The notes below the pieces were generated by a model. That model saw only the letters and a list, made by a program, of their open reading frames with translations, had not been told where the DNA came from and ran no database searches. Of a stretch of 52,456 nt of DNA, positions 1-8,006 are shown piece by piece. Each line of letters starts with the position of its first letter. Position 1 is the stretch's first letter. Position numbers and translations under genes: made by a program. The DNA is from Nostoc desertorum CM1-VF14 (GTDB taxonomy: Bacteria; Cyanobacteriota; Cyanobacteriia; Cyanobacteriales; Nostocaceae): positions 1-52,456 of the forward strand of contig JAHHHR010000054.1 in NCBI GenBank assembly GCA_019359245.1. Direction: 5' to 3'.

Positions 1-2
1 AA

Positions 3-116
3 GCTTTACGTGAACGCATCCAAGAAATATTCGACCAACTTTCATTTGAGCAGGTAATTTCAGTCTCTTCTTACAACTTTATCCTGGAAGCTCTATTCTA
101 TGCAGCTTCATATTAA
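3..116 (+). pseudogene. IS630-family transposase, C-terminal tail (runs off left edge)
   Basis: An open frame from the window edge encodes about 37 residues (ALRERIQEIFDQL ... FYAASY) and then a stop. The same C-terminus occurs at 3772-4005, where it follows the DDE-transposase motif APELNPIERLW, so this is the end of an IS630-type transposase. The stop overlaps a putative terminal inverted repeat (114-126) matching the one at 4003-4015. The copy may be intact upstream of the window. The family call comes from the motif in the second copy. Confidence 0.7.
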
Positions 117-325
117 ATTGGTATAAGGGTTTTAGTACCCCAAGGTTTATTCTTTTCATCTAAAGCACCAGTCTTACTAATACAACTTACGAAGGAATTT
201 TTGTCTATCGGTGCATAAATTATCGAAAATAACTGAATAATTTTTTGTAAGGAAGGATGTAACTCGAAGTATATATGAGCGAGTTGTGTTTGCAGTTTTG
301 TGGTATCATTCGCCAAATTAGTCAT
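113..325 (-). pseudogene. Hypothetical gene truncated by the IS630-type element
   Basis: The ORF starts at 325 and encodes 70 residues (MTNLANDTTKLQTQL ...). Its last few codons lie in the terminal repeat of the IS630 element (114-126), so the reading frame was probably cut by insertion and the natural C-terminus is missing. The predicted protein looks helical. I do not recognise the family. It is kept because composition and start look gene-like and the junction explains its abrupt end. Confidence 0.35.
114..126. repeat. Right terminal inverted repeat of the IS630-type element
   Basis: TAAATTGGTATAA overlaps the transposase stop codon. Its reverse complement TTATACCAATTTA is found exactly at 3485-3497, and a one-mismatch copy lies at 4003-4015. 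This marks the right boundary of the element that enters from the left edge. Confidence 0.6.
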
Positions 326-435
326 CCTATTAATTCAGTTCTTTAAATAATTCCATTAATTTACGAACTTGATTCATGCAAAGGATATGCTATCTAAAAT
401 TGTTGAAGGTATGCTATCACATCGGGAGCAACTTA

Positions 436-646
436 AGATATATTCGATACACCAAAGATTTCTGCGATGTGCGGTGTTCTCGAAGAACCGCTCAAGCCAA
501 GAAATGGGCAATATATTAAAGAATTACTCAGTACCCTAACGAGTGATGAGCGTTGCGGTGTGATGCTGGAGTTTGAAGATGCAAGCCCTGACAAATTTGC
601 TCAATTGGTGACAGATGCGCCCCAGTGGGCTGAATGGATGGCGTGA
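436..646 (+). pseudogene. Possible C-terminal remnant of an unknown gene
   Basis: The frame after a stop at 433-435 is open to 646, with a possible ATG at 467. It encodes a hydrophilic sequence ending in DAPQWAEWMA. It has protein-like composition and lies in a segment full of IS and gene fragments, so it may be the tail of a broken gene. No start with a ribosome binding site was seen and no family was recognised. Confidence 0.2.
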
Positions 647-774
647 GAAAGTTGCTTTTGGCGAGAAGATCGCTTACCGAAACAACTTGCGTCGGGAGCA
701 AGACAGATGCGAGATGCTAAAAATAGCACCCCGCAAACCATACTAGTTGGCGACTTGAATCACGCTAACTCCGA

Positions 775-2433
775 TTAAACAACCACAAAATTGTTTTTGC
801 TTACTGACAATCCAGCAGATAATTGTGCAAATTTTACCTGAGCAAACCCAGACGCACTGCCATCAAGGTCAAAGAATAGTCCACCTGTAGCAGTGTTGTA
901 GATAAATCGCTCTTGGTTAGTGGTTGCAGATGCTCCAAGGGTAAACTGATTCGCTGAGAGTATACCTAATGATAACCCGCCGCTAAAACCAGCAGCCGAT
1001 ACTTGAATCAGTTCATTAGTCGTGGTTGCGTTGAAGTCATAAATAGTATCAATGCCTTCATTGAAACTATTGAAAGCAAAAGTGTCAGTACCAGCTCCTC
1101 CAATTAAGCTATCATTACCTTTGCCACCTGTGAGGATATCATTGCCAAAACCACCATTGAGGGTATCATTCCCATTGCTCCCCGCAATCAAGTCATCGTA
1201 CTGTGTACCTGTGATATCTAATCGTTCGATAGACTTATAGCTAATTCGACCAGTGCTAGTAGCCGTAATTAAGCCAGTATTAGTGCTGGCATTAAAATTT
1301 GAAATGATTCCCTTGCCCTCACTATTACCACTATCATTGACAATCAACAAATCCTCACCTGCGCCCCCATCTATTGTGTCATTGCCAGCAATAATCGCAA
1401 CCTCTTCAAGATCACGGAACCCAACAGTGTAAGTAATATTTCCTATTATTGTATCGTTGCCATTGCTGCCTACAATCAAGTCATCGGACTGTGTACCTGT
1501 AAGTGTGACTTCTAATCGCTCGATATTTTTGTAACTAACCCGACTAGTGCCATTCGTAATCAAGCCAGTATTAGTGGTAGCATCGAATGTCCAAGTAATT
1601 CCCTCAGTACTAGAGAAGTTATAGACCAACAAATCGTCACCCTTACCTCCATCTATCGTATCATTGCCACTAATGCCCCCGGAAAGCGTATCGTTGCCAT
1701 TGTTCCCTACAATCAAGTCATCGGACTGTGTACCTGTGATATTTAATCGCTCGATATTTTTGTAGCTAACCCGATTTGTGCCATCCGTAATTAAGCCAGT
1801 ATTAGTAGTAGCATTGAATGTCGTTGTAATTCCCTCAACACTCCCAGAGTCATAAACCAACAAATCGTCACCTTTACCCCCAGAAACCGTATCATTGCCA
1901 CTTCTGCCCCCGGAAAGGGTATCATTGCTATTGTTCCCTACAATCAAGTCATCGTACTGTGTACCTGTGATATTTAATCGCTCGATATTTTTGTAGTTAA
2001 CCCGATTCGTGCCTGCTGTAATCGAGCCAGTATTAGCAGTAGCATTAAATGTCGTTGTGATTCCCTGGCTACTCAGGGAGTTATAGACCAACAAATCGTC
2101 ACCCTTACCCCCCGAAACCGTATCATTGCCACTTCTCCTAAATCTTTTGTAGCCGTTAATTGTCGGGGTTGTGAACACAGAAGCAGGATTGGCGTGTTTA
2201 AGAGGACCACCAACGAAGTGTTTACCTAAATCTGACATCAAAATTTTAGAGTTTCCGGACATAAAAGCGTTCTCGCCTGTGGTTCGGTCTACAAGGGATT
2301 GGTGCAAATGCCAGCCATTAGAAGAAGAACCTTGCAGTCCTGGACAACACATAAATGATGCGATGTAACCTTGTTGACGGCAGATTTGCTTGGTCGCCAT
2401 TCGGAATATCATCATCGTGTCCGCAGCAAGCAA
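775..2433 (-). CDS. RTX (hemolysin-type calcium-binding) repeat protein fused to a glutamine synthetase fragment
   Basis: 552 codons from a TTG at 2431-2433. A stop lies just upstream in frame, and ATGs at residues 7, 8 and 12 are alternatives. Residues 1-98 are a glutamine synthetase segment (NGWHLHQSL, LGKHFVGG, TPTINGYKRF). From about residue 99 the sequence changes to four tandem units of about 75-95 residues, each with a GNDT.xGGxGDDLL nonapeptide and a YKNIERL ... GTQxDDLI stretch. A C-terminal domain follows and ends in NNFVVV, as in type I-secreted RTX proteins. RTX nonapeptides bind calcium outside the cell. The fused head has no signal and cannot be an active synthetase. The natural RTX N-terminus appears to have been lost, so expression is uncertain. 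Confidence 0.7.
   Translation of the reverse strand: MLAADTMMIFRMATKQICRQQGYIASFMCCPGLQGSSSNGWHLHQSLVDRTTGENAFMSGNSKILMSDLGKHFVGGPLKHANPASVFTTPTINGYKRFRRSGNDTVSGGKGDDLLVYNSLSSQGITTTFNATANTGSITAGTNRVNYKNIERLNITGTQYDDLIVGNNSNDTLSGGRSGNDTVSGGKGDDLLVYDSGSVEGITTTFNATTNTGLITDGTNRVSYKNIERLNITGTQSDDLIVGNNGNDTLSGGISGNDTIDGGKGDDLLVYNFSSTEGITWTFDATTNTGLITNGTSRVSYKNIERLEVTLTGTQSDDLIVGSNGNDTIIGNITYTVGFRDLEEVAIIAGNDTIDGGAGEDLLIVNDSGNSEGKGIISNFNASTNTGLITATSTGRISYKSIERLDITGTQYDDLIAGSNGNDTLNGGFGNDILTGGKGNDSLIGGAGTDTFAFNSFNEGIDTIYDFNATTTNELIQVSAAGFSGGLSLGILSANQFTLGASATTNQERFIYNTATGGLFFDLDGSASGFAQVKFAQLSAGLSVSKNNFVVV
1160..2139 (-). repeat. Four tandem ~230-280 bp coding repeats in the RTX gene
   Basis: Each unit encodes a SGNDT(V/I)xGGKGDDLL element, a GITTTFNATTNTG-like strand region and a SYKNIERL...GTQ.DDLI segment. 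DNA identity between neighbouring units is visibly high; the same stretch encoding GTQ.DDLIVG recurs near 1190, 1480, 1715 and 1945. Recent unit duplication is likely, and recombination or assembly collapse here would change the unit number. Confidence 0.7.
2140..2433 (-). pseudogene. Glutamine synthetase internal fragment
   Basis: About 98 codons match the central catalytic part of a glutamine synthetase, including the HxHxS-type motif in NGWHLHQSL and the TPTINGYKRF strand. The fragment lacks both the N-terminal beta-grasp part and the rest of the barrel. On its 5' side it abuts an IS4-type transposase head at 2433. On its 3' side it runs in frame into RTX repeats at about 2139. Illegitimate recombination is the likely origin (inference). 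Confidence 0.7.
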
Positions 2434-2600
2434 CGCCTACTTTCAAATAATATTGGAATAGGTAAAGCTGTAGCCAATGCCTCAAGGCTTACAGTTTTAA
2501 TAGATTGTAATAAATTTATCAGGATTTTTAGTAATAAATATTCTGCACGTCCCAATTCTCGCTTGAGGTTTGTTTCGTAGAATTCTGGTAACATTATCAT
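2433..2600 (-). pseudogene. IS4-family transposase, N-terminal fragment
   Basis: Starts at 2600. About 56 residues (MIMLPEFYET ... ALPIPILFESRR) resemble the start of cyanobacterial IS4-type transposases, in particular the LPIPILFESRR stretch. Similarity stops at about 2433, exactly where the glutamine synthetase fragment begins in another frame. No catalytic DDE region is present, so it is inactive. Confidence 0.6.
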
Positions 2601-2955
2601 TAAATAGAGCTTGTTGCGAATTAATGCTCTTTTTCTTTTACCACAAATTGCTACACTCTTTGTAATCTAACCATTCTAGACCATTTTCCCCCCGCAAGCA
2701 AAAAAAACCCACGTTGAAAAACGTGGGATTCAAGCAAGAACACTTTGTATTACCTTTAACGCGAGTCTGCTTTTGTTGAAAAGGTAAGAAGCAGAAGGCT
2801 TTTATGTTGTATTTAAAAGGAGATTTAGACCCATTAAGGTTAAGAACGCAAATTTAATAACCTGCAATTCTGATTTAACTTGGAATGGGAAAGTGCTTTC
2901 GTCTAACGCAGCCTACTTTTACACTTTATTCAATACACATTCCTTAGCTATAAAA
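2601..2955. other. Intergenic stretch with one terminator
   Basis: Between the IS4 fragment and the small gene at 2956-3174. It holds the hairpin at 2700-2727. I see no other ORF with a start and ribosome site, and no RNA gene. Confidence 0.5.
2700..2727 (-). terminator. Rho-independent terminator
   Basis: On the minus strand CCCACGTT pairs with AACGTGGG across a short loop, and eight T follow (eight A at 2700-2707 on plus). It is the first strong terminator downstream of the small minus-strand gene 2956-3174. Confidence 0.75.
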
Positions 2956-3174
2956 TTATGACGAATATGACCAGGGATACACGTTTCCAATAAAGGCTGG
3001 TGACTCAAATGATTCAAGTTCGTAACAATTATATTCATGATAATAAGTCATACCTTCGGATATTGCCTGACATTGCTCGTCAGTAAGTATTTCAAATTTT
3101 TCTATTAATACTGTTTCATAGGAAAATTGGACTGTTTGATTAACTGCCATTTTTTTAATGTTTTTATTAATCAT
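2956..3174 (-). CDS. Small acidic hypothetical protein (72 aa)
   Basis: Longer starts exist upstream to 3309, but I choose the ATG at 3172-3174 because AGGAGA lies six bases before it. The protein begins MINKNIKKM, has an acidic middle (EKFEILTDEQCQAISEG) and ends in an aromatic, Tyr/Ser-rich tail (GNVYPWSYSS). No domain recognised. Together with the terminator at 2700-2727 it looks like a monocistronic expressed gene. Size and tail composition recall a peptide precursor, but no modification enzyme is nearby, so this is only a comparison. Confidence 0.5.
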   Translation of the reverse strand: MINKNIKKMAVNQTVQFSYETVLIEKFEILTDEQCQAISEGMTYYHEYNCYELESFESPAFIGNVYPWSYSS

Positions 3175-3484
3175 GTTGCTTTCTCCTGATTGACTAATGT
3201 TTTTGTTATGAGTTACACAATTGCTCTCCTGAGTCTTAGTGTGAGTGGTTTGTTGAAGTTTGAGCTTATACATAACACTTGGATTAAGGAAAAATTTATG
3301 CAGAATCAATCAATTATTTACAAAACTTCATAAATAATCCTGTCCGATAATTTGACAGATCCCGTGTCTGTTGAGTTGTCATTTCCATCTCATAAGTTTT
3401 TCACAGACGACACGCAATATTTACAAAAGTTCACTAACTGCGCTACAGCCAATATTTTCTCTGTAACCCAAAAATGAGGACGGG

Positions 3485-4015
3485 TTATACCAATTTACAA
3501 TGACGCTCGTTCCTCTCTACGAGACGCTGCGCGAACGCTAACGCAATGGCACTCCTACATTGCTCTTAAGCGTTTGCGGTAGCGTGTCCAAGAGTTGCCA
3601 TGCCGTTGACAAACGGGAGTGCGTGTCGCAGACAAGCCTCTCTAAGAGTTGGCTTTACGCTGCGCTAACGCAATTAAAAAACTTAGATGCAGTTCTATTT
3701 CAGATTTTCTTACTTAGCACCTGATCCCAATAATCGACCCATTTTTGGCTGTAGTATTTCAGATTCTATGAACGGTTACAAATATTATTCCTCTGTTTCA
3801 ACCACCTTCAGCCCCTGAACTCAATCCCATTGAAAGGCTTTGGCAACTCCTCAAAAAACCACTCAAAAATCAACTTTTTTCTTCTTTACAAGCTTGACGC
3901 GAGCGCATCCAAGAAATATTCGACCAACTTACAATTGATCAGGTAATTTCTGTCTCTTCTTCCAACTTTATCCTGCAAGCTTTATTCTATGCGGCTTCAT
4001 ATTAAACTGGTATAA
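3485..4015 (+). mobile_element. Decayed IS630-type element with terminal inverted repeats
   Basis: TTATACCAATTTA (3485-3497) and TAAACTGGTATAA (4003-4015) form an imperfect terminal inverted repeat. Inside are the transposase tail and, at about 3500-3680, dispersed repeat sequence rich in motifs such as CGCTAACGCAA. The element is much shorter than a complete IS630 (about 1.1 kb), so most of the transposase was lost or replaced. The right end is shared with the element at the left edge of the window. Confidence 0.6.
3772..4005 (+). pseudogene. IS630-family transposase C-terminal remnant
   Basis: Encodes IPLFQPPSAPELNPIERLW, the motif preceding the last catalytic acidic residue of IS630 DDE transposases, then a C-terminus identical in layout to 3-116. 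An in-frame TGA at 3895-3897 replaces the Leu codon TTA of the first copy, and a TGA at 3769-3771 closes the frame upstream. Inactive. Confidence 0.8.
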
Positions 4016-4279
4016 GGTTAATTGGCAATTAAAGTGTTTTTGAAGTTTTGTAAATATCTGCGTAAATTTCAGAATTAGAGTTGATTAATTATTAGAGCTT
4101 AACCAAACAATATTTGGTATAAAACTAAGCTTCAAGTTTACTCAAAATATAATTGTATCCTCAATTTTGCAGCGTTATTTACTATCGCTATTTGGTTGTG
4201 AGCAAGAGTAATTTAAATGCTTTTGCCCTGATGGTTTTACAGTTTTATTTAGGTCTTAATCAATCTTTGAGGAATTCCA

Positions 4280-5707
4280 ATGACTAAGCATGGACAACTG
4301 TACTTGAGAGATATCGTCCCCCCCAGATCCAAGTATTACGATCAGGGCAGGTTTGGTAGACTTTTTCCATCGCTAGTGCCGTTTTTACCTGACACACAAG
4401 CGGTACGAAAATCGCTACTAACTCTGGGAGAACTCGGTGGAATCATGGATGCAGGGGCTGACAATCCTGATAATCCCTCTGTCCTACCAGCCGGTTTTAC
4501 ATTTCTTGGCCAGTTTCTTGACCACGATCTCACCTTCGATCCTACTTCTAGCCTCGAACGACAAAACGACCCAGAATCAATCGTCAACTTCCGTACCCCA
4601 GGGTTCGAGCTAGATAGCGTCTATGGCTCTGGTCCGGCTGCTAGCCCCCATTTGTACGATAATTCGCCAAATGGCCGTGGGATTAAGTTCTTAATTGAGA
4701 AACTTGATCCCACCAATGCAGAATCTAAAGACGACCTGCCCAGAAATAGTCAAAATACAGCTTTGATTGGCGATCCGCGCAATGACGAAAACACAATTCT
4801 CTCTCAATTACACCTAGCGTTCCTGAAATTTCACAATGCGGTAATCGACAAAGTTATCGCAGACGGAATTACCGACCCCACTCAGGCATTCGCAGAAGCA
4901 CAGCGTTTGGTGCGCTGGCATTACCAATGGATTGTACTACATGAGTTCTTACCTCATATCGTCGGTGAACAACTGGTACAAGATATCCTTAAGAATGGTC
5001 GCAAGTTTTACAATTGGCGCAACGAACCATTTATTCCCGTAGAGTTTTCTGTCGCTGCATATCGCTTTGGTCACAGCCAAGTTAGACCAGGATACGCGGT
5101 CAATAGCGGGTTCCGTGCTGCCATGTTCGGTACAGATCCGGCTAACCCAGACCCTGACCCTGACAATTTAGCTGGTGGCAAGCGCGCTCTACGAAGGTTT
5201 GTGGAATGGCACAGATTCTTTCAGATAGATGGCAGCCCGGAACCTGACAACATCAGCAAAAAAATTGATTCCAAGATATCAAGCGCACTGTTCCAACTGC
5301 CTTTCAGTGCTATAGCTGGCTTGTCTGACAATCCTTCTTCTTTGGCGCAGAGAAATTTATTGCGACATTTGACTTTCAGTTTACCATCAGGACAAGCGCT
5401 TGCCAAAGCAATGTGCATTGAACCTCTCACTAACAATGACCTTAAAGATTTAAAAGATTTGGGAGTTGAAATGGAGCAGAAAACACCTTTATGGTTCTAT
5501 ATTCTCAAAGAAGCAGAACTACGAGCCGAGGGCAGAACTTTAGGTCCTGTAGGTGGTCGGATCGTGGCAGAAGTATTCATTGGTCTGTTAGAAGGAGACC
5601 GCCTATCTTTCTTAAGAGCAGATCCGACTTGGCACCCGACACTGCCAGTTAATGCAGAGGAGAAATTTGGTATTGTTAGCTTGCTGAAGTTCGCTGGAGT
5701 TGCATAA
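4280..5707 (+). CDS. Animal-type heme peroxidase family protein
   Basis: 475 residues; ATG preceded by GAGGAA. Family hallmarks are present: GQFLDHDLTFD (77-87) with distal His82, GDPRNDEN (165-172) with the distal Arg167, and YRFGHSQVR (261-269) with proximal His265. These are the residues that bind and activate heme in the peroxidase/cyclooxygenase superfamily. The length fits the compact bacterial catalytic domain. There is no signal peptide and no fused RTX tail, so the protein is cytoplasmic or exported by an unrecognised route. It stands alone, with a strong terminator about 190 bp downstream. Substrate unknown; oxidation of halides, phenolics or fatty acids are family possibilities, not shown here. 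Confidence 0.88.
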   Translation: MTKHGQLYLRDIVPPRSKYYDQGRFGRLFPSLVPFLPDTQAVRKSLLTLGELGGIMDAGADNPDNPSVLPAGFTFLGQFLDHDLTFDPTSSLERQNDPESIVNFRTPGFELDSVYGSGPAASPHLYDNSPNGRGIKFLIEKLDPTNAESKDDLPRNSQNTALIGDPRNDENTILSQLHLAFLKFHNAVIDKVIADGITDPTQAFAEAQRLVRWHYQWIVLHEFLPHIVGEQLVQDILKNGRKFYNWRNEPFIPVEFSVAAYRFGHSQVRPGYAVNSGFRAAMFGTDPANPDPDPDNLAGGKRALRRFVEWHRFFQIDGSPEPDNISKKIDSKISSALFQLPFSAIAGLSDNPSSLAQRNLLRHLTFSLPSGQALAKAMCIEPLTNNDLKDLKDLGVEMEQKTPLWFYILKEAELRAEGRTLGPVGGRIVAEVFIGLLEGDRLSFLRADPTWHPTLPVNAEEKFGIVSLLKFAGVA

Positions 5708-5893
5708 ACTTACTGTCCATCAGCCAGCTGCTTAGGGCTTGTTTCCACTCAAGTTTCACTGTGCAATTAATTATACTTACTTCGGCTAAAAACTTTATCC
5801 TTGCAAAGGTTCAATTGTTGAGTCAACATTTTGTAACCGTGAGGCTATTCAAGCCGAATGGCGTTCACTCCTAATATTGAAAGAAACATATTT

Positions 5894-5949
5894 GATGGGG
5901 TAAGAGGTGAAAGAGGTGGAAGCACACCTCTTACCCCATCATCCTTTTT
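5894..5949 (+). terminator. Strong hairpin terminator after the peroxidase gene
   Basis: GATGGGGTAAGAGGTG (5894-5909) pairs perfectly with CACCTCTTACCCCATC (5925-5940), a 16-bp stem with a 15-base loop. It is followed by ATCCTTTTTC. Confidence 0.65.
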
Positions 5950-6048
5950 CAAAATTCAGGTGATGAATTTTGTTGAGTAATTTATGCATCGGGAGTCCTT
6001 TTTAGTGGGCTTTATAACCACAACTAAAGTTTTTATTGATACTCTTAA

Positions 6049-6083
6049 CCTTCTGCCTTCTGCCCTCTACCCTCTGCCTTTCT
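6049..6083. repeat. Short tandem heptamer repeats (STRR type)
   Basis: Five consecutive heptads: CCTTCTG twice, CCCTCTA, CCCTCTG and CCTTTCT. This is the degenerate 7-bp tandem repeat type common between genes of heterocystous cyanobacteria. Confidence 0.65.
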
Positions 6084-6129
6084 TTGTAAATGTAAATTGA
6101 GTACAAAAGTAAAGTTTAGATAAAAAATT

Positions 6130-7296
6130 ATGCCTAACCCAGTCTTTACCGACATTTTTGATGGCAATCTAGCTGACAATAATACCACATCGGGTACTGC
6201 TTTATCTGATGTTATTCTTGGTGATGATGGAAATGATATTCTTATAGGTTCGATTGGTAACGATCTTCTATTTGGCAATAATGGCAACGACTTTCTCGAT
6301 GGTGGAAATGGCGACGACACTCTCAACGGTGGTTCTAACGACGACACCCTGATTGGTGGAAATGGCAACGACTCCTTAATTGGTGGTTCTGGCATTGATG
6401 TAGCAGACTATAGCACACTAGGTGTAACCATAACCCTCTCAGGTGTAGGCACAGTTAAAAAAGCTGACGGAGTTCTTGGAAATGATGAAGTCTTTCAAAT
6501 AGAAAGGGTTATTGCTGATGCCACTGTTGCCAACAATACTATAGATGCATCTGCATCGAGATCTGGGGTATTTGCCATCGCAGACCTGCAAGCCCAAACT
6601 ATCTCTGCCAATAACGTTCCTGTTCTAGGAACATTAAGATTCGATGTAGTCAACTTTGACAATGTGATCGGTACAAATGAAAGTGACAGTATTAAAGGCG
6701 ATGGACAAAACAATCAATTAGAAGGTAATGCTGGAGATGATACCATTGATGGTGGAGATGGCAACGACACTATCAATGGAGGTAGTGGTAACGATAGCCT
6801 CAATGGTGAAGCAGGTAGCGATACCCTCAACGCTGGAACAGGCAATGATCTTCTTCGGGGGAGCGATGGTAACGATAGCCTCAATGGCGGAGCAGGTAGC
6901 GATACCCTCAATGGTGGAGCAGGTAATGACACCTTAACGGGAGGCACAGATTCAGATGTTTTCAGTTTCTTCGCTGAAACACCTTTTACCGTATCTTTCG
7001 GTGTAGACCAAATTACTGACTTTTCAAGTAGTACAGACAGCATCCGTTTATCAAAAGGAAGTTTTACGGCTCTAGACAACACTACTAGTGGTGCATTAAT
7101 TGACTCTGACTTTGCTGTAGTTACTAGTGATTCTCTAGCTCAAGGTAGTAGTGCAGAGATTGTTTATAACTCTAGCAATGGCAATTTGTTCTACAACCAG
7201 AATAACGATGCCGTTGGTTTTGGTACAGGAGGTTTGTTTGTAACTATTGCGGGTTCTCCTCTTTTAGCCGCTTCCAATTTCACTGTTCTTCTGTAG
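6130..7296 (+). CDS. RTX (hemolysin-type calcium-binding) repeat protein
   Basis: 388 residues. Two blocks of RTX nonapeptides (GGxGxDxLx) lie at about residues 30-92 and 190-275, separated by a region without repeats (IERVIADATVANNTID). A C-terminal domain (VDQITDFSSSTDSIRLS ...) ends in a hydrophobic tail, NFTVLL. This layout is that of calcium-binding proteins secreted by type I ABC transporters, which recognise the C-terminus. No enzymatic domain is visible and no transporter genes are in the window. It shares C-terminal style with the RTX protein at 775-2433 but is not a copy of it. The start is the first ATG; there is no clear ribosome site. Confidence 0.85.
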   Translation: MPNPVFTDIFDGNLADNNTTSGTALSDVILGDDGNDILIGSIGNDLLFGNNGNDFLDGGNGDDTLNGGSNDDTLIGGNGNDSLIGGSGIDVADYSTLGVTITLSGVGTVKKADGVLGNDEVFQIERVIADATVANNTIDASASRSGVFAIADLQAQTISANNVPVLGTLRFDVVNFDNVIGTNESDSIKGDGQNNQLEGNAGDDTIDGGDGNDTINGGSGNDSLNGEAGSDTLNAGTGNDLLRGSDGNDSLNGGAGSDTLNGGAGNDTLTGGTDSDVFSFFAETPFTVSFGVDQITDFSSSTDSIRLSKGSFTALDNTTSGALIDSDFAVVTSDSLAQGSSAEIVYNSSNGNLFYNQNNDAVGFGTGGLFVTIAGSPLLAASNFTVLL

Positions 7297-7672
7297 ATTA
7301 AAAAATTTAGGGATTTTGGCGATCGCTTTCTTGGCGGGCGGGTATGCCATTGCACACCCCGCCCAACGGACGCAGATATATTTAGCATTGTTTTAGAAAA
7401 TATCATTCCCAAATGTACAGTGACAAATTATTTGTCGCTGTGCCAAATTACGTTTTGCGTCACAACTTTACATCCGTTGACGCACTAAAATTCAATTGCC
7501 TTAAACACACTCAGTCTAACCCTACCCCCAACAAGATAGCCCAAACTAAGTTTCACTTTTACAAGGGTGACATTCATTCTTGTTACTTTTTACCAGTTTG
7601 AGTTAGCTTGGGCGAATGAGCGCACTGTTTCATTCACTTTCGTGCGCTCACTCAAAACCTTGAGACAACAAA
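7297..7672. other. Intergenic region with inverted repeats and a HIP1 site
   Basis: Contains HIP1 at 7319-7326, an imperfect GC-rich hairpin at about 7330-7365, a near-perfect inverted repeat CAGTGACAAA / TTTGTCGCTG (7418-7427 and 7431-7440), and the hairpin at 7617-7650. A 62-codon plus-strand frame at 7413-7601 has no ribosome site or recognisable family and is not called. Confidence 0.4.
7617..7650 (-). terminator. Hairpin downstream of the zinc-ribbon gene
   Basis: TGAGCGCAC (7617-7625) and GTGCGCTCA (7642-7650) form a 9-bp perfect stem 23 bp after the stop of the minus-strand gene 7673-7921. There is no T-run after it, so it may be a transcript 3' end or a processing site rather than a classical terminator. 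Confidence 0.4.
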
Positions 7673-7921
7673 TCATCCGGCTATGTCTTTACCACTCTTG
7701 TAAGTCATAGCTCTGGGTTTTCTCTTCTTGAGAGGGACTACTGATCTCTTAGGTGCTTGTGGCGGACGGCATGTTTCACAGTAGAGCGGTCGCACACCAA
7801 AGGTTTCTCGTTGTGTGGGCTGTTCGCACTGCTTACATACGAAGTTAAAAACGCGAGTATGAATTTCCCGCTTGTGCGCTCTGACGGTGTACTCTCGGAC
7901 TTGGATTGTTTTGCTGGGCAT
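7673..7921 (-). CDS. Small basic zinc-ribbon-like protein (82 aa)
   Basis: Two CxxC pairs (FVCKQCEQP and YCETCRPP), about 19 residues apart, can form one zinc ribbon. The flanks are strongly basic (RAHKREIH; VPLKKRKPRA), suggesting nucleic-acid binding. It lies 85 bp downstream of the sigma-factor gene on the same strand and may be cotranscribed with it. No specific family recognised. A role beside the sigma factor in transcription is only an inference. Confidence 0.6.
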   Translation of the reverse strand: MPSKTIQVREYTVRAHKREIHTRVFNFVCKQCEQPTQRETFGVRPLYCETCRPPQAPKRSVVPLKKRKPRAMTYKSGKDIAG

Positions 7922-8006
7922 TGATTACTATGTAGCCTTACTTCTTTAATATAGTTTTTCATATCAGTTTTATAAGATCCGTGCATCATCTGACTAAAAC
8001 ATCCTC

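Larger units (their letters stand above)
5708..6129. other. Intergenic region with terminator and heptamer repeats
   Basis: Holds the hairpin at 5894-5940 and the heptamer array at 6049-6083. No further ORF with a plausible start was seen. Confidence 0.5.

Noticed and set aside
2171..2368. Plus-strand 65-codon frame
   Set aside because: It lies opposite the glutamine synthetase fragment, which has clear family motifs, so it is a shadow.
6714..7082. Minus-strand frame rich in SLPxPPLRVSLP repeats
   Set aside because: It is the antisense image of the RTX nonapeptides in 6130-7296. The same applies to minus 6045-6395 and plus 1052-1240.
7413..7601. Plus-strand frame of 62 codons in the gap after the RTX gene
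   Set aside because: No ribosome site, no recognisable domain, and its beginning lies in an inverted repeat.
7738..7989. Minus frame of 83 codons overlapping the zinc-ribbon gene
   Set aside because: The other frame encodes paired CxxC motifs and a sensible basic protein, so this one is the shadow.
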